Shown here: in pieces, positions 1-9,281 of the stretch | How the letters are laid out: each line of letters starts with the position of its first letter | Position numbering within the stretch: the stretch's first letter is position 1 | Source: Haloarcula halobia | GTDB lineage: Archaea > Halobacteriota > Halobacteria > Halobacteriales > Haloarculaceae | Assembly (NCBI RefSeq): GCF_029338255.1 | Contig: NZ_CP119787.1 | Coordinates: 186,001-250,000 of the forward strand | Length of the DNA: 64,000 bases | Direction of reading: 5' to 3' | Notes under the pieces: generated by a model | Database searches by the model: none | Seen by the model: the letters and a program-made list of their open reading frames with translations, nothing else | What the model was told of the DNA's origin: nothing | Made by a program: the position numbers and the translations under genes

Positions 1-162
1 GGCGAGCCACGCGCCGACTCGAACGCCCGGTTGAAGAAGGTCCTCGAGTTGCAGGGGGCGTTCCCGAACGCAGCACCGCGGCCGCCGGCACAGCCGGTCG
101 ACGACGACGAGGTGCCAGCGATCCGACGGGCGATGGAACGTGTCGGGCTCACCGTGGCGTAG
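1..162 (+). CDS. C-terminal end of a DapA-family aldolase/lyase (partial)
   Basis: The reading frame is open from the window edge and stops with TAG at 160-162, giving 53 residues. The tail has the pattern of dihydrodipicolinate synthase-family proteins: a helix with LKKVLELQGAF, a proline-rich link (PRPPAQP), then acidic residues and a final helix AIRRAMERVGL. Members of this family are class I aldolases that use a Schiff-base lysine. The catalytic part lies outside the window, so the substrate (dihydrodipicolinate, 2-keto-3-deoxy sugar acid or other) cannot be told. It lies 56 nt upstream of a CoA-transferase gene on the same strand and may belong to the same catabolic cluster. Family assignment rests only on this tail. 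Confidence 0.55.
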   Translation, partial: GEPRADSNARLKKVLELQGAFPNAAPRPPAQPVDDDEVPAIRRAMERVGLTVA

Positions 163-218
163 GCGCCGGGTCACGCCCGCAGGAGGATTTATACGTCACT
201 CGAGAGAACCCGAGTCGT

Positions 219-1427
219 ATGTCCGACGCACTCGAGGGAATCACTATCGCCGATTTCAGCCAGATGATGCAGGGGCCGTGGGGGACCATGGCGCTTGCGG
301 ACATGGGCGCAGACGTGATCAAGATCGAGCCGCTGGGCGGCGAGTACGAGCGCCACCTGCGGGTCGCCGGCGAGATGTACGAGGGAAAGAGCCCCTACTA
401 CCTCGCGATGAACCGGAACAAGCGGAGCGTGGCGGTCGACCTCAAGGACGACCGGGGGAAAGCGGTCGCCCGTGACATCGTCGCCGACGCCGACGTCGTG
501 GTCGAGAACTTCCGGCCGGGCGTCATGGAGAAACTGGGCTTTGGCTACGAGGACGTCTGCGAGTACAATCCCGACGTCGTCTACGCGTCCGGGTCGGGAT
601 ACGGGTCGTCCGGGCCGTACGAGACCCGGCCCGGCCAGGACCTGTTGATACAGGCCATGAGCGGCCTCATGGACGCGACCGGGCGGCGAGACGACCCGCC
701 GACGGCCGCCGGGACGTTCGTCGCCGACCAGCTGTCGGCCCTCTTTATCGCGCTGCACGTCGTGATCGCGCTCTACCACCGGGAACAGACGGGGCAGGGC
801 CAGAAGATAGAGGCCAGCCTGCTGAACTCGATGATCGCGGGGATGTGCCAGGAGGTGGCCGCCACGACGAACTTAGACCGGGAGTTCGAGCGGCCCGAAT
901 CGAGCCTCTCGCACGTCCAGTTCGACGCGCCCTACGGCGTCTACGAGACCGCCGACGGACACGTGGCCATCTCGCTCGGCGACCTCGACGACTTCGCGGA
1001 CGCGCTCGCGGTCGAGGGGCTCGAAACGGACGACTCGCCCGAGGCGGCTTACGAGCGACGCGACGAGATACACGGCATCATCGAGCGCGTCACGCGCGAG
1101 CGCGAGACGGACGCTTTGCTCGACCAGCTCCTCGAGGCGGACATCTGGGCGGCACCGGTCAACGACATGGCGGCGATGATCGACGACCCGCAGGTCCGGC
1201 ACAACGACATGATTATCGAGATCGAGGACCCGGACGTGGGGTCGTTCCAGACGACGGGGTTCCCCGTGGACATGTCCGAGACGCCCGCGAGCGTCGAGCG
1301 CCCGCCGCCACGCGTCGGCGAGCACACGCGGGACGTGCTCACCGAGCTGGGATACGACGCCGACGTGATCGAAGAGCTGGTCGGCGACGACGTCCTCGAG
1401 GCGTTCGAGGCGGAGAGTCACACGTGA
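219..1427 (+). CDS. CaiB/BaiF family (class III) CoA-transferase
   Basis: A 402-residue protein, normal length for family III CoA-transferases, which move CoA between two carboxylic acids through a covalent aspartyl intermediate. The N-terminal Rossmann-like half shows GADVIKIEPLGGEYER, NRNKRSVAVDLK and VVVENFRPGVMEKLG. The expected catalytic Asp sits in PGQDLLIQAMSG (about residue 142). The C-terminal half carries the small interleaved domain and ends PPRVGEHTRDVL. A TATA-like GGATTTATAC lies about 30 nt before ATG 219. A second member of the family is at 10685-11866; the two are clearly related but not recent duplicates. Substrate unknown: the cluster has CoA-dependent dehydrogenases and hydratases, so it probably activates the imported acid or an intermediate. 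Confidence 0.9.
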   Translation: MSDALEGITIADFSQMMQGPWGTMALADMGADVIKIEPLGGEYERHLRVAGEMYEGKSPYYLAMNRNKRSVAVDLKDDRGKAVARDIVADADVVVENFRPGVMEKLGFGYEDVCEYNPDVVYASGSGYGSSGPYETRPGQDLLIQAMSGLMDATGRRDDPPTAAGTFVADQLSALFIALHVVIALYHREQTGQGQKIEASLLNSMIAGMCQEVAATTNLDREFERPESSLSHVQFDAPYGVYETADGHVAISLGDLDDFADALAVEGLETDDSPEAAYERRDEIHGIIERVTRERETDALLDQLLEADIWAAPVNDMAAMIDDPQVRHNDMIIEIEDPDVGSFQTTGFPVDMSETPASVERPPPRVGEHTRDVLTELGYDADVIEELVGDDVLEAFEAESHT

Positions 1428-1707
1428 ACCAGGCGGTGACGACCCCCGTCCGTCGAGCATCACCCTGATTGCCACCCGGTGTCCAGTGAGCGCCCCGAGC
1501 GTCGGGAACGGGCCATCGCCAGTGAACGCGTCCCAAATCTACCCGATCGACCCCCTCCCGAGCGAGCCAGATCGGTGGGACACGGCAGACAGAATCCGAA
1601 TCCGAGTTAATATTTCGGCCCTTGGCCCCTGAGGACGGCACCTTCGGCCCAATATATCACTGTAACGGGAAAAGATATAACTATCAGTACTTGGTTGTAC
1701 ACCTTGT

Positions 1708-3336
1708 ATGTCATCTGATAACAACCGCGATGCGAATTCGACCAGTGGTCGGGACAAGAGCTCGACCAGTGGGCTGTCACGCTCGTCGTTCGGTGGACGG
1801 CGAAAGTTCATGAAAGCGACAACGGTCGGCCTCGGGACGCTACTCGCCGGCTGTGGTGGCGACGGTGGCAGTGGCGGCGACGGCGGCAGTGGCGGCGACG
1901 GCGGCAGTGGCGGCGACGGCGGCAGCGACGGCGGCGACGGCGGTGACGGCGGCGACGGTGACGGCGGCTCCACGAACGGTGACCAGGGTGACGACCTCTC
2001 CGGGGTCAGCATCGACTACTGGGACGTGATGAACGTCCAGTCACAGACGGCGTCCGAGCGGGTGAGCCAGTTCATCCAGGACTTCCAGAGCGATACCGGC
2101 GCCCGCGTCCAGCTGAACAAGTCCGGCTACAGCCAGATGAGCGGCCAGAAGTGGGTCCAGGCCTGGCAGAACGAGAACTACCCGGTCGCGTTCAACTGCG
2201 AGGACTTCTACTTCGGGCGTATCATCAGGACGGGCCACCTGATGCCCTTCGACGACTACAAGTCCGACATCGACGACGCCCTCATCGACGGGATGGACTG
2301 GGCGATGAGTCTCAAGCAGGACGCGTACCGGTTCTGGGACATCCCCGGCGAGAGCAACATCATCAACTTCCCGCACGCGACCGGCGTCCGCAACCCGCTG
2401 ACGGTCCGAACGGACCTGCTCGAAGAGGCCGGGTACAGCCTGGACGACATCCCGGACACCGGCAGCGCGGTCGACGACTACGAGCAGATGATGGAGATGG
2501 CCGTGGAGGTCCAGAACAACTCCGGCGCCCGGTACGGGTTCCACGGACACGGCACCTGGCCCGACTACAACGACAACATGGCACCCTGGATGTCCGCCCA
2601 GCTCGGGTCGGGCAGCCGCTACATCAGCGAAGACGGCACGGAGCCGTACCCCGCCGACGAGTGGACGGCGTGGACCCAGCGGTATCAGGACATCGTCCAC
2701 GAGTACGAGGTCTCCGGCCCGGCCACGGCGTCGACGTCCGACGAGGAGGTCGCCAACATGATGTACGCGGGCGACGTCGCGATGGGGACCATCGAGACGC
2801 TGAACTACCCGACCTTCCTCCGTCGCGCCCCGGACCTCATGGAGAACGGCGACCTGCAAATCGTCCCGTACCCGGGCGGAGAAAGTGGTGCCCCCGGCCA
2901 CGTCGGGTTCCACGACAGCGGGCTGAACAAGAAACCGAGCAACGCAGACAGCCAGCGCTGGGAGCGCAAGCTCGCCGTCGGCAAGGCGCTCCTGAACAAG
3001 CTGGGTTCGTCGGACTTCCAGGTCGGGTACCCGGACATGGTCGGCTGGATGCCCATCCGGCAGGACCTCTGGGGCGATACGGAGGCCACGCACGACGAAG
3101 CGACAGGCTTCAGCGAGACGAACACCACGATGCTGGAGAACGCCGAGACCACGTGGCCCTACCACCGCTTCAGCAACGCGATCATCTTCCGGACCATCGC
3201 ACCGTACATCCAGAGTGCGATCAACCAGGAGATGTCGCCGGAAGACGCGATGGCACAGGCCCGGGAGGAGTCCAGCGCGGACATCCAGTCTGCGAGCGAC
3301 GAGCTCGGTGAGGTCGGCAGCTGGCCGATCTCGTAA
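1708..3336 (+). CDS. Extracellular solute-binding lipoprotein of a MalE/UgpB-type ABC importer
   Basis: A 542-residue family 1 solute-binding protein. The N-terminus has a twin-arginine signal (RRKFMK, residues 31-36) and a lipobox LLAGC with Cys49, so it should be exported folded by Tat and anchored by lipid outside the cell. A Gly/Asp/Ser linker built of GGDGGS-like units follows to about residue 90, then the ligand-binding domain (IDYWDVMNVQ onward). It lies 112 nt before two permease genes and is the first gene of that importer operon. GATATAA at 1674-1680 is a TATA box about 30 nt before the ATG. The family imports sugars, polyols and glycerophosphodiesters, but the CoA-type neighbours make a carboxylic compound possible too. 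Confidence 0.9.
   Translation: MSSDNNRDANSTSGRDKSSTSGLSRSSFGGRRKFMKATTVGLGTLLAGCGGDGGSGGDGGSGGDGGSGGDGGSDGGDGGDGGDGDGGSTNGDQGDDLSGVSIDYWDVMNVQSQTASERVSQFIQDFQSDTGARVQLNKSGYSQMSGQKWVQAWQNENYPVAFNCEDFYFGRIIRTGHLMPFDDYKSDIDDALIDGMDWAMSLKQDAYRFWDIPGESNIINFPHATGVRNPLTVRTDLLEEAGYSLDDIPDTGSAVDDYEQMMEMAVEVQNNSGARYGFHGHGTWPDYNDNMAPWMSAQLGSGSRYISEDGTEPYPADEWTAWTQRYQDIVHEYEVSGPATASTSDEEVANMMYAGDVAMGTIETLNYPTFLRRAPDLMENGDLQIVPYPGGESGAPGHVGFHDSGLNKKPSNADSQRWERKLAVGKALLNKLGSSDFQVGYPDMVGWMPIRQDLWGDTEATHDEATGFSETNTTMLENAETTWPYHRFSNAIIFRTIAPYIQSAINQEMSPEDAMAQAREESSADIQSASDELGEVGSWPIS
1856..1970 (+). repeat. In-frame tandem repeat coding a Gly/Asp/Ser linker
   Basis: The DNA repeats units of the form GGCGGCGACGGCGGCAGT about three times, then shorter GGCGGCGAC units, all in frame inside the binding-protein gene just after the lipid-modified Cys. 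It encodes a flexible acidic spacer between membrane anchor and ligand-binding domain. Such arrays can change length by slippage without breaking the frame. Confidence 0.85.
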
Positions 3337-3448
3337 GCAGGACCGACTGCACCGGTTACTACCACTTCGTTCCCACTATCGCCAATATTATTAGGACCCA
3401 CATCAAGATGAATAACTATGATAAAACACCGTCCCAAGGTGTCTATCC

Positions 3449-4396
3449 ATGAGTAACGTGACCGCACAACGGCAAGAGACCACGCAGGTGTCACGGGTGG
3501 ACCGGTTCGTCGGTGCCATCCGGGAACACTGGTTCTCGTACCTGCTGTTCCTGCCGACGCTTCTCTACCTCGTCTTCCTGCTGTGGATCCCGTTCTTCCG
3601 CGGCGTGTGGATGAGCTTCCACGAGTGGTCGTCCGGTGGTGCCAACCCCACGTGGGTCGGGCTGGAGAACTACATCTACCTGCTCAACTGGGACCCGTTC
3701 TACACGTCGCTCCAGGCGACGCTCGGGTTCGGCATCGCGACGTTCTTCCAGCTCGTGTTGGCCGTCGCGGCTGCCTCCCTCGTCGCGAACCTCGACAAGT
3801 TCAAGGCCATCGTGAGCACCGGTCTCATCATCCCGTACACGATGCCACCAGTCGTGACGGGGACCATCTGGCTCTATCTACTCGACCCGAACTACGGACC
3901 CATATTCGGGTACCTCATGGAGTGGGGAGTCATCAGCGAGCCCATCTACTGGTCCTCGAGTGGACTGCCCGCACTCAGCGTCGTCTCGGGCGTCCTCATG
4001 TGGACGTTCTGGCCGTTCATGTTCCTCATCATCCTCGCCTCCCGGGAGTCCATCCCGGACGAGTACTACGAGACGGCCCAGGTATACGGCTCCAACCGCG
4101 TCCAGACGTTCCTGCGGATCACCCTGCCACAGCTCAAGTCGGCCATCCTGGTCGCGCTGAGCATCCGCCTCGTCTGGAACCTCGCGAAGGTCTCACAGGC
4201 GTTCCAGCTGACCCAGGGTGGTCCCGGGTACGAGACGTCGGTGCTCGGTGTGCTCCTGTACCGCTTCGCGTACAGCGATGGCCAGTTCGGGATGGGCTTT
4301 GCCGTCGGGATGTTCCTCCTGGCGGTGACCATCGGATTCGTCGCGCTGTTCATCCGTGAGTTCGAGAAGGCACGCAAGGAGGGTTCGACGGCATGA
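3449..4396 (+). CDS. ABC transporter permease, MalF/UgpA type
   Basis: A 315-residue membrane protein with about six transmembrane segments. It carries the EAA loop that contacts the ATPase (ETAQVYGSNRVQTFLRITLP). The long cytoplasmic N-terminus before the first segment (FSYLLFLPTLLYLVFLLW) is typical of the MalF/UgpA partner. AAGGTG at 3436-3441 is a fair Shine-Dalgarno site 8 nt before ATG 3449. Its TGA overlaps the ATG of the next permease (ATGA), so the two are translationally coupled and should form the heterodimeric channel for the binding protein at 1708-3336. The matching ATPase is at 8127-9281 on the other strand. Confidence 0.92.
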   Translation: MSNVTAQRQETTQVSRVDRFVGAIREHWFSYLLFLPTLLYLVFLLWIPFFRGVWMSFHEWSSGGANPTWVGLENYIYLLNWDPFYTSLQATLGFGIATFFQLVLAVAAASLVANLDKFKAIVSTGLIIPYTMPPVVTGTIWLYLLDPNYGPIFGYLMEWGVISEPIYWSSSGLPALSVVSGVLMWTFWPFMFLIILASRESIPDEYYETAQVYGSNRVQTFLRITLPQLKSAILVALSIRLVWNLAKVSQAFQLTQGGPGYETSVLGVLLYRFAYSDGQFGMGFAVGMFLLAVTIGFVALFIREFEKARKEGSTA

Positions 4397-5244
4397 GTAG
4401 CGCCACCGCCAGCGGGCCGCTCTGGTATCAGGACCGGGGGGACGCCCTGTTCGCACTGCTGAAGTACACCACGATCATGTTCTTCACAGTGATGGTGCTC
4501 GTGCCCCTGATCTCCGTCGTGGTGGTCTCGTTCTGGTCACCGCCGGAGTTCTTCGGTGCGGGCCCACACATCATCCCGCAGGAACCGACGTTGGACGCGT
4601 GGGTAACCGCGTTCACCGGCTTCCAGGACAACCTGATCAACTCGGCGCTCATCGCGACGGGGACGACGGCGCTCGCGCTGCTCATCTGTATCCCCGGCGC
4701 GTACGTGTTCGGTCGGCAGGAGTTCCCTGGCAAGGAATGGGGCTTCCGGGTCATCATGGTGGCCCTGCTGTTCCCCTACATCCTGCTGATCATCCCGCTG
4801 ACCGACACGTGGTACGGCCTCGGGCTCTTCAACACGATCCCCGGGGTCATCCTCGCCTACCAGGTGTTCGTGACGCCCTTCGCCATCTGGATCCTTCGGG
4901 ATTTCTTCGAGGGCCTCCCGGCGAACTTAGAGGAGGCGGCCCAGGTATTCGGCTGTAGCCAGTGGCAGGCCTTCTACAAGGTCATCCTGCCCCTGTCGCT
5001 CCCGGCCGTCATGGCGACGGGCTTCCTGGCCTTCCTGGTCGGCTGGAACGACTTCCTGTTCTCGAACATGCTGACCACCGGGACGGGTCCGCGTCCGGCC
5101 GTCGTGACGCTGTACCTGCAGACGGTCGGCGGCGAGAGCCGCTACTGGGGACTGGTCATGGCACAGGCGCTCATCGTTGGCACCCCGCCGACGGTCCTGT
5201 ACATGATCGCCCGCCGGCATCTCACCCAGTCGTTCGCGGTCTGA
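4393..5244 (+). CDS. ABC transporter permease, MalG/UgpE type
   Basis: A 283-residue protein with six predicted transmembrane segments and a clear EAA motif (EEAAQVFGCSQWQAFYKVILP), ending in the short cytoplasmic tail usual for MalG-like subunits (ARRHLTQSFAV). It starts inside the stop of the upstream permease (4-nt overlap), giving a fixed one-to-one partner. With the binding lipoprotein and the ATPase at 8127-9281 it completes a carbohydrate-type (CUT1) importer. The substrate cannot be read from sequence. Confidence 0.92.
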   Translation: MSSATASGPLWYQDRGDALFALLKYTTIMFFTVMVLVPLISVVVVSFWSPPEFFGAGPHIIPQEPTLDAWVTAFTGFQDNLINSALIATGTTALALLICIPGAYVFGRQEFPGKEWGFRVIMVALLFPYILLIIPLTDTWYGLGLFNTIPGVILAYQVFVTPFAIWILRDFFEGLPANLEEAAQVFGCSQWQAFYKVILPLSLPAVMATGFLAFLVGWNDFLFSNMLTTGTGPRPAVVTLYLQTVGGESRYWGLVMAQALIVGTPPTVLYMIARRHLTQSFAV

Positions 5245-5283
5245 CCGCGAACGAATCCTTCGCCGCGTCGTTTTCGAAGCAAG

Positions 5284-5291
5284 TTTTATAA
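5284..5291 (+). promoter_or_regulatory. TATA box deciding the start of the small membrane protein gene
   Basis: TTTTATAA lies about 28 nt before ATG 5316. This is the spacing for a leaderless haloarchaeal transcript and favours ATG 5316 over the in-frame ATG at 5295, which is too close to the TATA box. Confidence 0.6.
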
Positions 5292-5315
5292 TGGATGGCA
5301 GCGTCCGTTCGGGCA

Positions 5316-5516
5316 ATGTTACAGCGACTATCAGGTGCCAAGGCGTCGAGATTTATTCAGATCACGTACGAGGTACTGGCAGTGCTATTCGCCGTCGCCT
5401 GGTTCGCGCTCATCGGTTTCATCCTGCTCCAGGGCGCCTACCAGGTCGCCGGCCTCTTCATCCTGTTCACGGTGTTCATCGCCGGGCTCGCGTTCGCCAA
5501 CGAACGTCCCGACTGA
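5316..5516 (+). CDS. Small two-helix membrane protein, function unknown
   Basis: A 66-residue protein with a basic N-terminus (MLQRLSGAKASRF) and two hydrophobic helices, roughly residues 16-40 and 44-60, ending in a short charged tail (ANERPD). I do not recognise the family. It has its own TATA box at 5284-5291 and lies 71 nt after the permease genes on the same strand, so it could be independently expressed. A link to the importer is only positional. ATG 5295 would add seven residues but fits the promoter less well. Confidence 0.7.
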   Translation: MLQRLSGAKASRFIQITYEVLAVLFAVAWFALIGFILLQGAYQVAGLFILFTVFIAGLAFANERPD

Positions 5517-5752
5517 CCACATACCGCGCTCTCGTTTCTGGAATCTCCGCCGTTCGTCGATAGCCGCGCTCGCGTGCTGCTCGGTAGTCTCCCGATCTCA
5601 GGGATCCACGTTCGTCATCGACTGGCACTGACCAGTACACGAACGTGGAAGCAACATCGACTCGATCTCCCGTCGCGGGGCATCGGCGGCGACGGAGACA
5701 GGGAACGCCCGTCAGGTCGACCGCGCCGGCAACCGGCGTGAGTCACGCCGGG

Positions 5753-7030
5753 TCAGTTGAACAACCGCCGGAGCGACAGGGGGACGCGCTGACCGGAAGT
5801 CGTCCCCAGCTTCAACAGCCCGATGATCCCGGCACCGGCGAGGAAGAAGGTGGCCACGAGGAACATCGACACGCCGACCCGCGTGACGTCGATGGCGGCG
5901 CCGATCATGACGGGGCCGACGGTCCCACCGACGGCGGCACCGGTGAACACGAGTCCGAAGCTCTTCCCGACCGACTCCGCCGGCGAGTACTCGGCGACGA
6001 GACGGTCCCGCGCCGGCATCGCCAGGCCGTATCCGAGACCGATAGCACCGAAGAGGGCAAGCGAGGCCAGAACCGTGGCCGGCAAGATCTCGAGAGTAAG
6101 CAGGAACGTAACGGCCGCCGCACCGCCGATGCAACCGAAGATTACGTTCGCAGGGGGGAATCGGTCGGCGAGATATCCACCGATCAGGACGCCGAAGGAC
6201 GCGAGGACGAAGAACGTCGTCAGCGCCGTGTTGCCCGTCGACTCGGTGAGGCCCAGCGACTCCACGAGGAAGACGATGGTAAAGGACTGGATGCCGGCCT
6301 CGGCGACGACGATGACGACGAAAAACAGGAACATCGCGAGGATTGTCAGCCGGAAGAAGGGACGGAGGAGCTCCCGAACGACGGACTCGTCGTCGTCGTG
6401 CTCGTCGTCGTCCGTCGGTTCGGTCCGGGTCTCCAGTTCGTTCGCGTAGACGGTGTCGACGCCGAGCTGGACGAGGATGGCGTAGACGATGCCGACGATG
6501 CCGGCGAGGACGAGCGCGACCCGCCAGCCGTACCGGAGCCCGAGTCCGCCGATGACGACGGGCGCGAACCCGGAGCCCGCGTAGCCGGCGAACGTGTGGA
6601 GGCTGAAGTTTCGCCCCGCGCGTTCGTCGGTGCTCACGACGTCGATGAGCGTGTAGTTCGCGGGGTGGTACGTGGCCTGGCCGACGCCCGAAACCAGCGC
6701 GAACGCGAGCAAGGCCGGATAGGACGTGGCCGTACTTGCACCGAGCAAGCCCCCTGCGGTGAGGAGCAGGCCGGCGACGAGGACGGGCTTTGCGTATCCC
6801 TTGTCCACGACCCACCCGAACGGGATCTGGAAGACGAACATCATCGCGAACAACGACGAGACCAGCAGTCCGAGTTCGGCGTAGGTGACGTCGAACTGTG
6901 CGAACAGGAGCGGGAACAGCGGCGGGAACGTCAGGAAGTACGCGTGCGAGAGGAAGTGGCCGAAGCTGACAGTACCGATGAGCGCGTTCGGCGTCTCGGC
7001 GGACAACCGCCTGGGGAGAGACCAGCTCAC
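5753..7030 (-). CDS. Major facilitator superfamily transporter
   Basis: A 425-residue protein with about 12 transmembrane segments and a central acidic cytoplasmic loop (TRTEPTDDDEHDDDE), as in haloarchaeal MFS carriers. The segment after helix 2 holds FGWVVDKGYAKP, the family's loop 2-3 signature region. It is the last gene of a minus-strand operon (ABC ATPase, MaoC, MaoC, MFS) with a 10-nt gap after the preceding MaoC gene. It probably moves a small organic solute in or out; direction and substrate are unknown. Confidence 0.85.
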   Translation of the reverse strand: MSWSLPRRLSAETPNALIGTVSFGHFLSHAYFLTFPPLFPLLFAQFDVTYAELGLLVSSLFAMMFVFQIPFGWVVDKGYAKPVLVAGLLLTAGGLLGASTATSYPALLAFALVSGVGQATYHPANYTLIDVVSTDERAGRNFSLHTFAGYAGSGFAPVVIGGLGLRYGWRVALVLAGIVGIVYAILVQLGVDTVYANELETRTEPTDDDEHDDDESVVRELLRPFFRLTILAMFLFFVVIVVAEAGIQSFTIVFLVESLGLTESTGNTALTTFFVLASFGVLIGGYLADRFPPANVIFGCIGGAAAVTFLLTLEILPATVLASLALFGAIGLGYGLAMPARDRLVAEYSPAESVGKSFGLVFTGAAVGGTVGPVMIGAAIDVTRVGVSMFLVATFFLAGAGIIGLLKLGTTSGQRVPLSLRRLFN

Positions 7031-7040
7031 TGTCAGGTTG

Positions 7041-7523
7041 TCAGTCGGTCGTCTCGTCGGTGCCTTCGACGGCGGACGCGGATTTCGCGATGAGCATGTG
7101 GTGGTCCTCGACGAGGACGCTCTCGCCGTCCTGGTTGGTCAGGTCCACGTCGAGGGTCAGGAGTCCCCAGGTGTCGTTCTTGCTCTCGGTGTCGGCGACG
7201 GTCACCGCCCCCGATATCGTATCGCCGACGTACACCGGCTGCAGGTAGCGGACGTTGTCGTGTCCGTAGTTCATCCCGTATGTGGCGGGTCGGGAGATGG
7301 TCTTCGCGCAGAAGGCGTCGGCGAGACTGAGGGTGTAGACGCCCGGGGCGACGATGTCGTCGAACACCGGGTGGTCAGCGGTGTACTCGCTGTTGACGTG
7401 GTTCGGGTGGGTCGCGTCGGTGGCGCCGATCCACATCCGGATGTCGGAGTGAGTGACCGTCCGTCCGACCGTGGTGTGTGACTCACCGATCTCGTAGTCG
7501 TCGAAGACTCTCTCGCTGGCCAT
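7041..7523 (-). CDS. MaoC-like (hotdog fold) enoyl-CoA hydratase family protein
   Basis: A 160-residue single hotdog domain. The hydratase motif region is WIGATDATHPNHVNSEY, which keeps the Asp and His used by R-specific enoyl-CoA hydratases (D in TDATHP, H in PNHVN). The middle helix (GVYTLSLADAFCAKTI) and the strand block VYVGDTISGAVTV fit the family. These enzymes add water to 2-enoyl-CoA esters or to branched analogues such as mesaconyl-CoA. It sits between a second MaoC gene and an MFS carrier in one operon. Two single-domain MaoC proteins in tandem may form a heteromer. Confidence 0.85.
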   Translation of the reverse strand: MASERVFDDYEIGESHTTVGRTVTHSDIRMWIGATDATHPNHVNSEYTADHPVFDDIVAPGVYTLSLADAFCAKTISRPATYGMNYGHDNVRYLQPVYVGDTISGAVTVADTESKNDTWGLLTLDVDLTNQDGESVLVEDHHMLIAKSASAVEGTDETTD

Positions 7524-7660
7524 GCGTCAACGTCTGTCGCACCGGTAATCAACCTTCTGGATGGGAGACCGGGAATTCGACGGACAGCACCGCTGCCTGT
7601 CCAGTTCGACAGGAGAGAAAGAGTACAGAGCCGGGGTCGTGACGGGGGGGAGAACTGGCG

Positions 7661-8116
7661 TCAGGGGCGCCGCTTGACGAGCAGTGTGTGCCGGTCGACG
7701 AACACCGTCTCGCCGTCCTGGTTCGTGGTCTCGTAGTCGTAGATCGCGCGGCCGTAGTCGTCGTCGTAGGGTTCCTTCTCGACGAGTTCACGGCGGGGCG
7801 AGAGCGTGTCGCCGGGGTAGACCGGCTTGACGAAGCGGGTGCCGTCGTGTCCATAGGAGAAACAGTGCATGTTCTCCTCCATCGCGATGCTCTCGGTGAT
7901 GTCCGCGATCATCTGCCCGTGGGCGATCCGTCCGTCGAACTGGGTCTCCTTGCGCGCGAACTCGCTGCTCATGTGGATCGGGTGGAAGTCCCCCGTGAGG
8001 CCGGCGAAGTTCGCGATGTCGGCTTCGGTGATCGTCCGCGCGTCCGGGAACGAAGCCGTCTCACCCACCTCGAGTTCCTCGAAGTAGCGGGCCGGTTGCG
8101 ATGGTGAGTCGGACAT
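7661..8116 (-). CDS. MaoC-like (hotdog fold) dehydratase/hydratase
   Basis: A 151-residue hotdog protein starting MSDSPSQPARYFEELEVGE. The catalytic region FAGLTGDFHPIHMSSEFA has the Asp and His in the standard positions of R-hydratases. GQMIADIT marks the central helix and FVKPVYPGDTLSPRREL the conserved strand. ATG 8116 is chosen because upstream codons in the frame overlap the ATPase gene and are out of character. The gene follows the ABC ATPase by 10 nt, which ties it to the importer operon. Substrate unknown; probably acts on an enoyl-CoA made by the dehydrogenases encoded nearby. Confidence 0.87.
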   Translation of the reverse strand: MSDSPSQPARYFEELEVGETASFPDARTITEADIANFAGLTGDFHPIHMSSEFARKETQFDGRIAHGQMIADITESIAMEENMHCFSYGHDGTRFVKPVYPGDTLSPRRELVEKEPYDDDYGRAIYDYETTNQDGETVFVDRHTLLVKRRP

Positions 8117-8126
8117 AGAGCCCCGT

Positions 8127-9281
8127 TCAGAAGATCCGCTCGCCATCCTCGTCGAAGAGCCACGCGTCGGCCATGTCGAACGAGACGGAGACGGACTGGT
8201 TGGGCTCGATCTCACCCTGCATGACGGTGGTCCTGATCGCACGGCCTTCGGTTTCGAGGTGAACCACGTCGCGAGCGCCCTGCGGTTCGATGACCGAGAT
8301 GTGGGCCTCGAAGAGGGTCTCGTCGTTGAGGCGCAGATATTCCGGCCGAATCCCGATCGTCACGTCGTGTCCGACGTACCCGGACAGGTCGTCCTCGAGC
8401 TCGGAGGGAACCTCCTTCGTGAACAGGTCGCCCTCGAGCGCGATGCCGTCGCCGTGGTCGACGAGCCTGCACTCGAAGATGTTCGTCGACGGGGATCCGA
8501 TGAACTGGGCGACGAACTGACTCTCCGGTTCGTTGTAGATCTCGTGGGGAGAGCCGATCTGCTGGATGTGCCCGTCGTCCATCACGATGATCTTGTCGCC
8601 GATCGTCATCGCCTCGTCCTGGTCGTGGGTGACGAAGATCATCGCACAGCCGATCTGGCGCTGGAGCTTTTTCACCTCGGTCTGCATCTGGTCGCGCAGG
8701 TTGGCGTCGAGCGCCGAGAACGGCTCGTCGAGCAGGAACGCGGCCGGTTCCATCACCATCGCCCGGCCGATACTGACGCGCTGTTGCTGCCCGCCCGAGA
8801 GTGCGGCGGGCTTCCGGTCCAGCATCTCCGGGATGCCGAGCGTCTCTGCCGCCTCTTCTACGCGGCGGTTCTTCTCGTCCGTGCTCAGGTCCGTCTTCAT
8901 GTCGAGTCCGAACCGGATGTTCTCGCGGACGGACATGTGGGGAAAGAGCGCGATGGACTGGAAGACGAACGCAAGATTTCGGTCTTTCGGTTTGGTGGAC
9001 GTGACGTCCTCGCCACCGATCTTGATGGTGCCCTGGTCGGGCGTCTCGAGCCCCGAGATACAGCGGAGCGTCGTGGTCTTCCCACAGCCCGACGGGCCGA
9101 GGAGGACGACGAACTCGTCGGGACTGATGTCCAGATTGATGTCCTCGGCGGCGATGATCGAACCCCCGCCGAACGTCTTGCGAACGTTGCTCAGAACGAT
9201 TTGTTGCCCCCCGGTCTCGGATGCGGTGGTTTCGCCCGCTCCTTCTGCATCTTCGACGGACGGCTCGCTACTTTGTGCCAT
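8127..9281 (-). CDS. ABC transporter ATP-binding protein, MalK/UgpC type
   Basis: A 384-residue ATPase with Walker A GPSGCGKT (residues 62-69), Q-loop FVFQS, signature LSGGQQQR (161-168), Walker B LLDEP (183-187) and the switch histidine in VTHDQDEAM. The C-terminal third has the TOBE/OB regulatory fold found in MalK-type subunits (IGIRPEYLRL). It is the first gene of a minus-strand operon with two MaoC genes and an MFS gene, and it probably energises the permease pair at 3449-5244. Its start codon faces the divergent acyl-CoA dehydrogenase gene, so both promoters share the 9282-9416 interval. Confidence 0.93.
   Translation of the reverse strand: MAQSSEPSVEDAEGAGETTASETGGQQIVLSNVRKTFGGGSIIAAEDINLDISPDEFVVLLGPSGCGKTTTLRCISGLETPDQGTIKIGGEDVTSTKPKDRNLAFVFQSIALFPHMSVRENIRFGLDMKTDLSTDEKNRRVEEAAETLGIPEMLDRKPAALSGGQQQRVSIGRAMVMEPAAFLLDEPFSALDANLRDQMQTEVKKLQRQIGCAMIFVTHDQDEAMTIGDKIIVMDDGHIQQIGSPHEIYNEPESQFVAQFIGSPSTNIFECRLVDHGDGIALEGDLFTKEVPSELEDDLSGYVGHDVTIGIRPEYLRLNDETLFEAHISVIEPQGARDVVHLETEGRAIRTTVMQGEIEPNQSVSVSFDMADAWLFDEDGERIF

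Noticed and set aside
5645-7093. 482-codon plus-strand frame
   Set aside because: It is the antisense shadow of the MFS transporter gene; rich in Arg and Gln with no domain signature.
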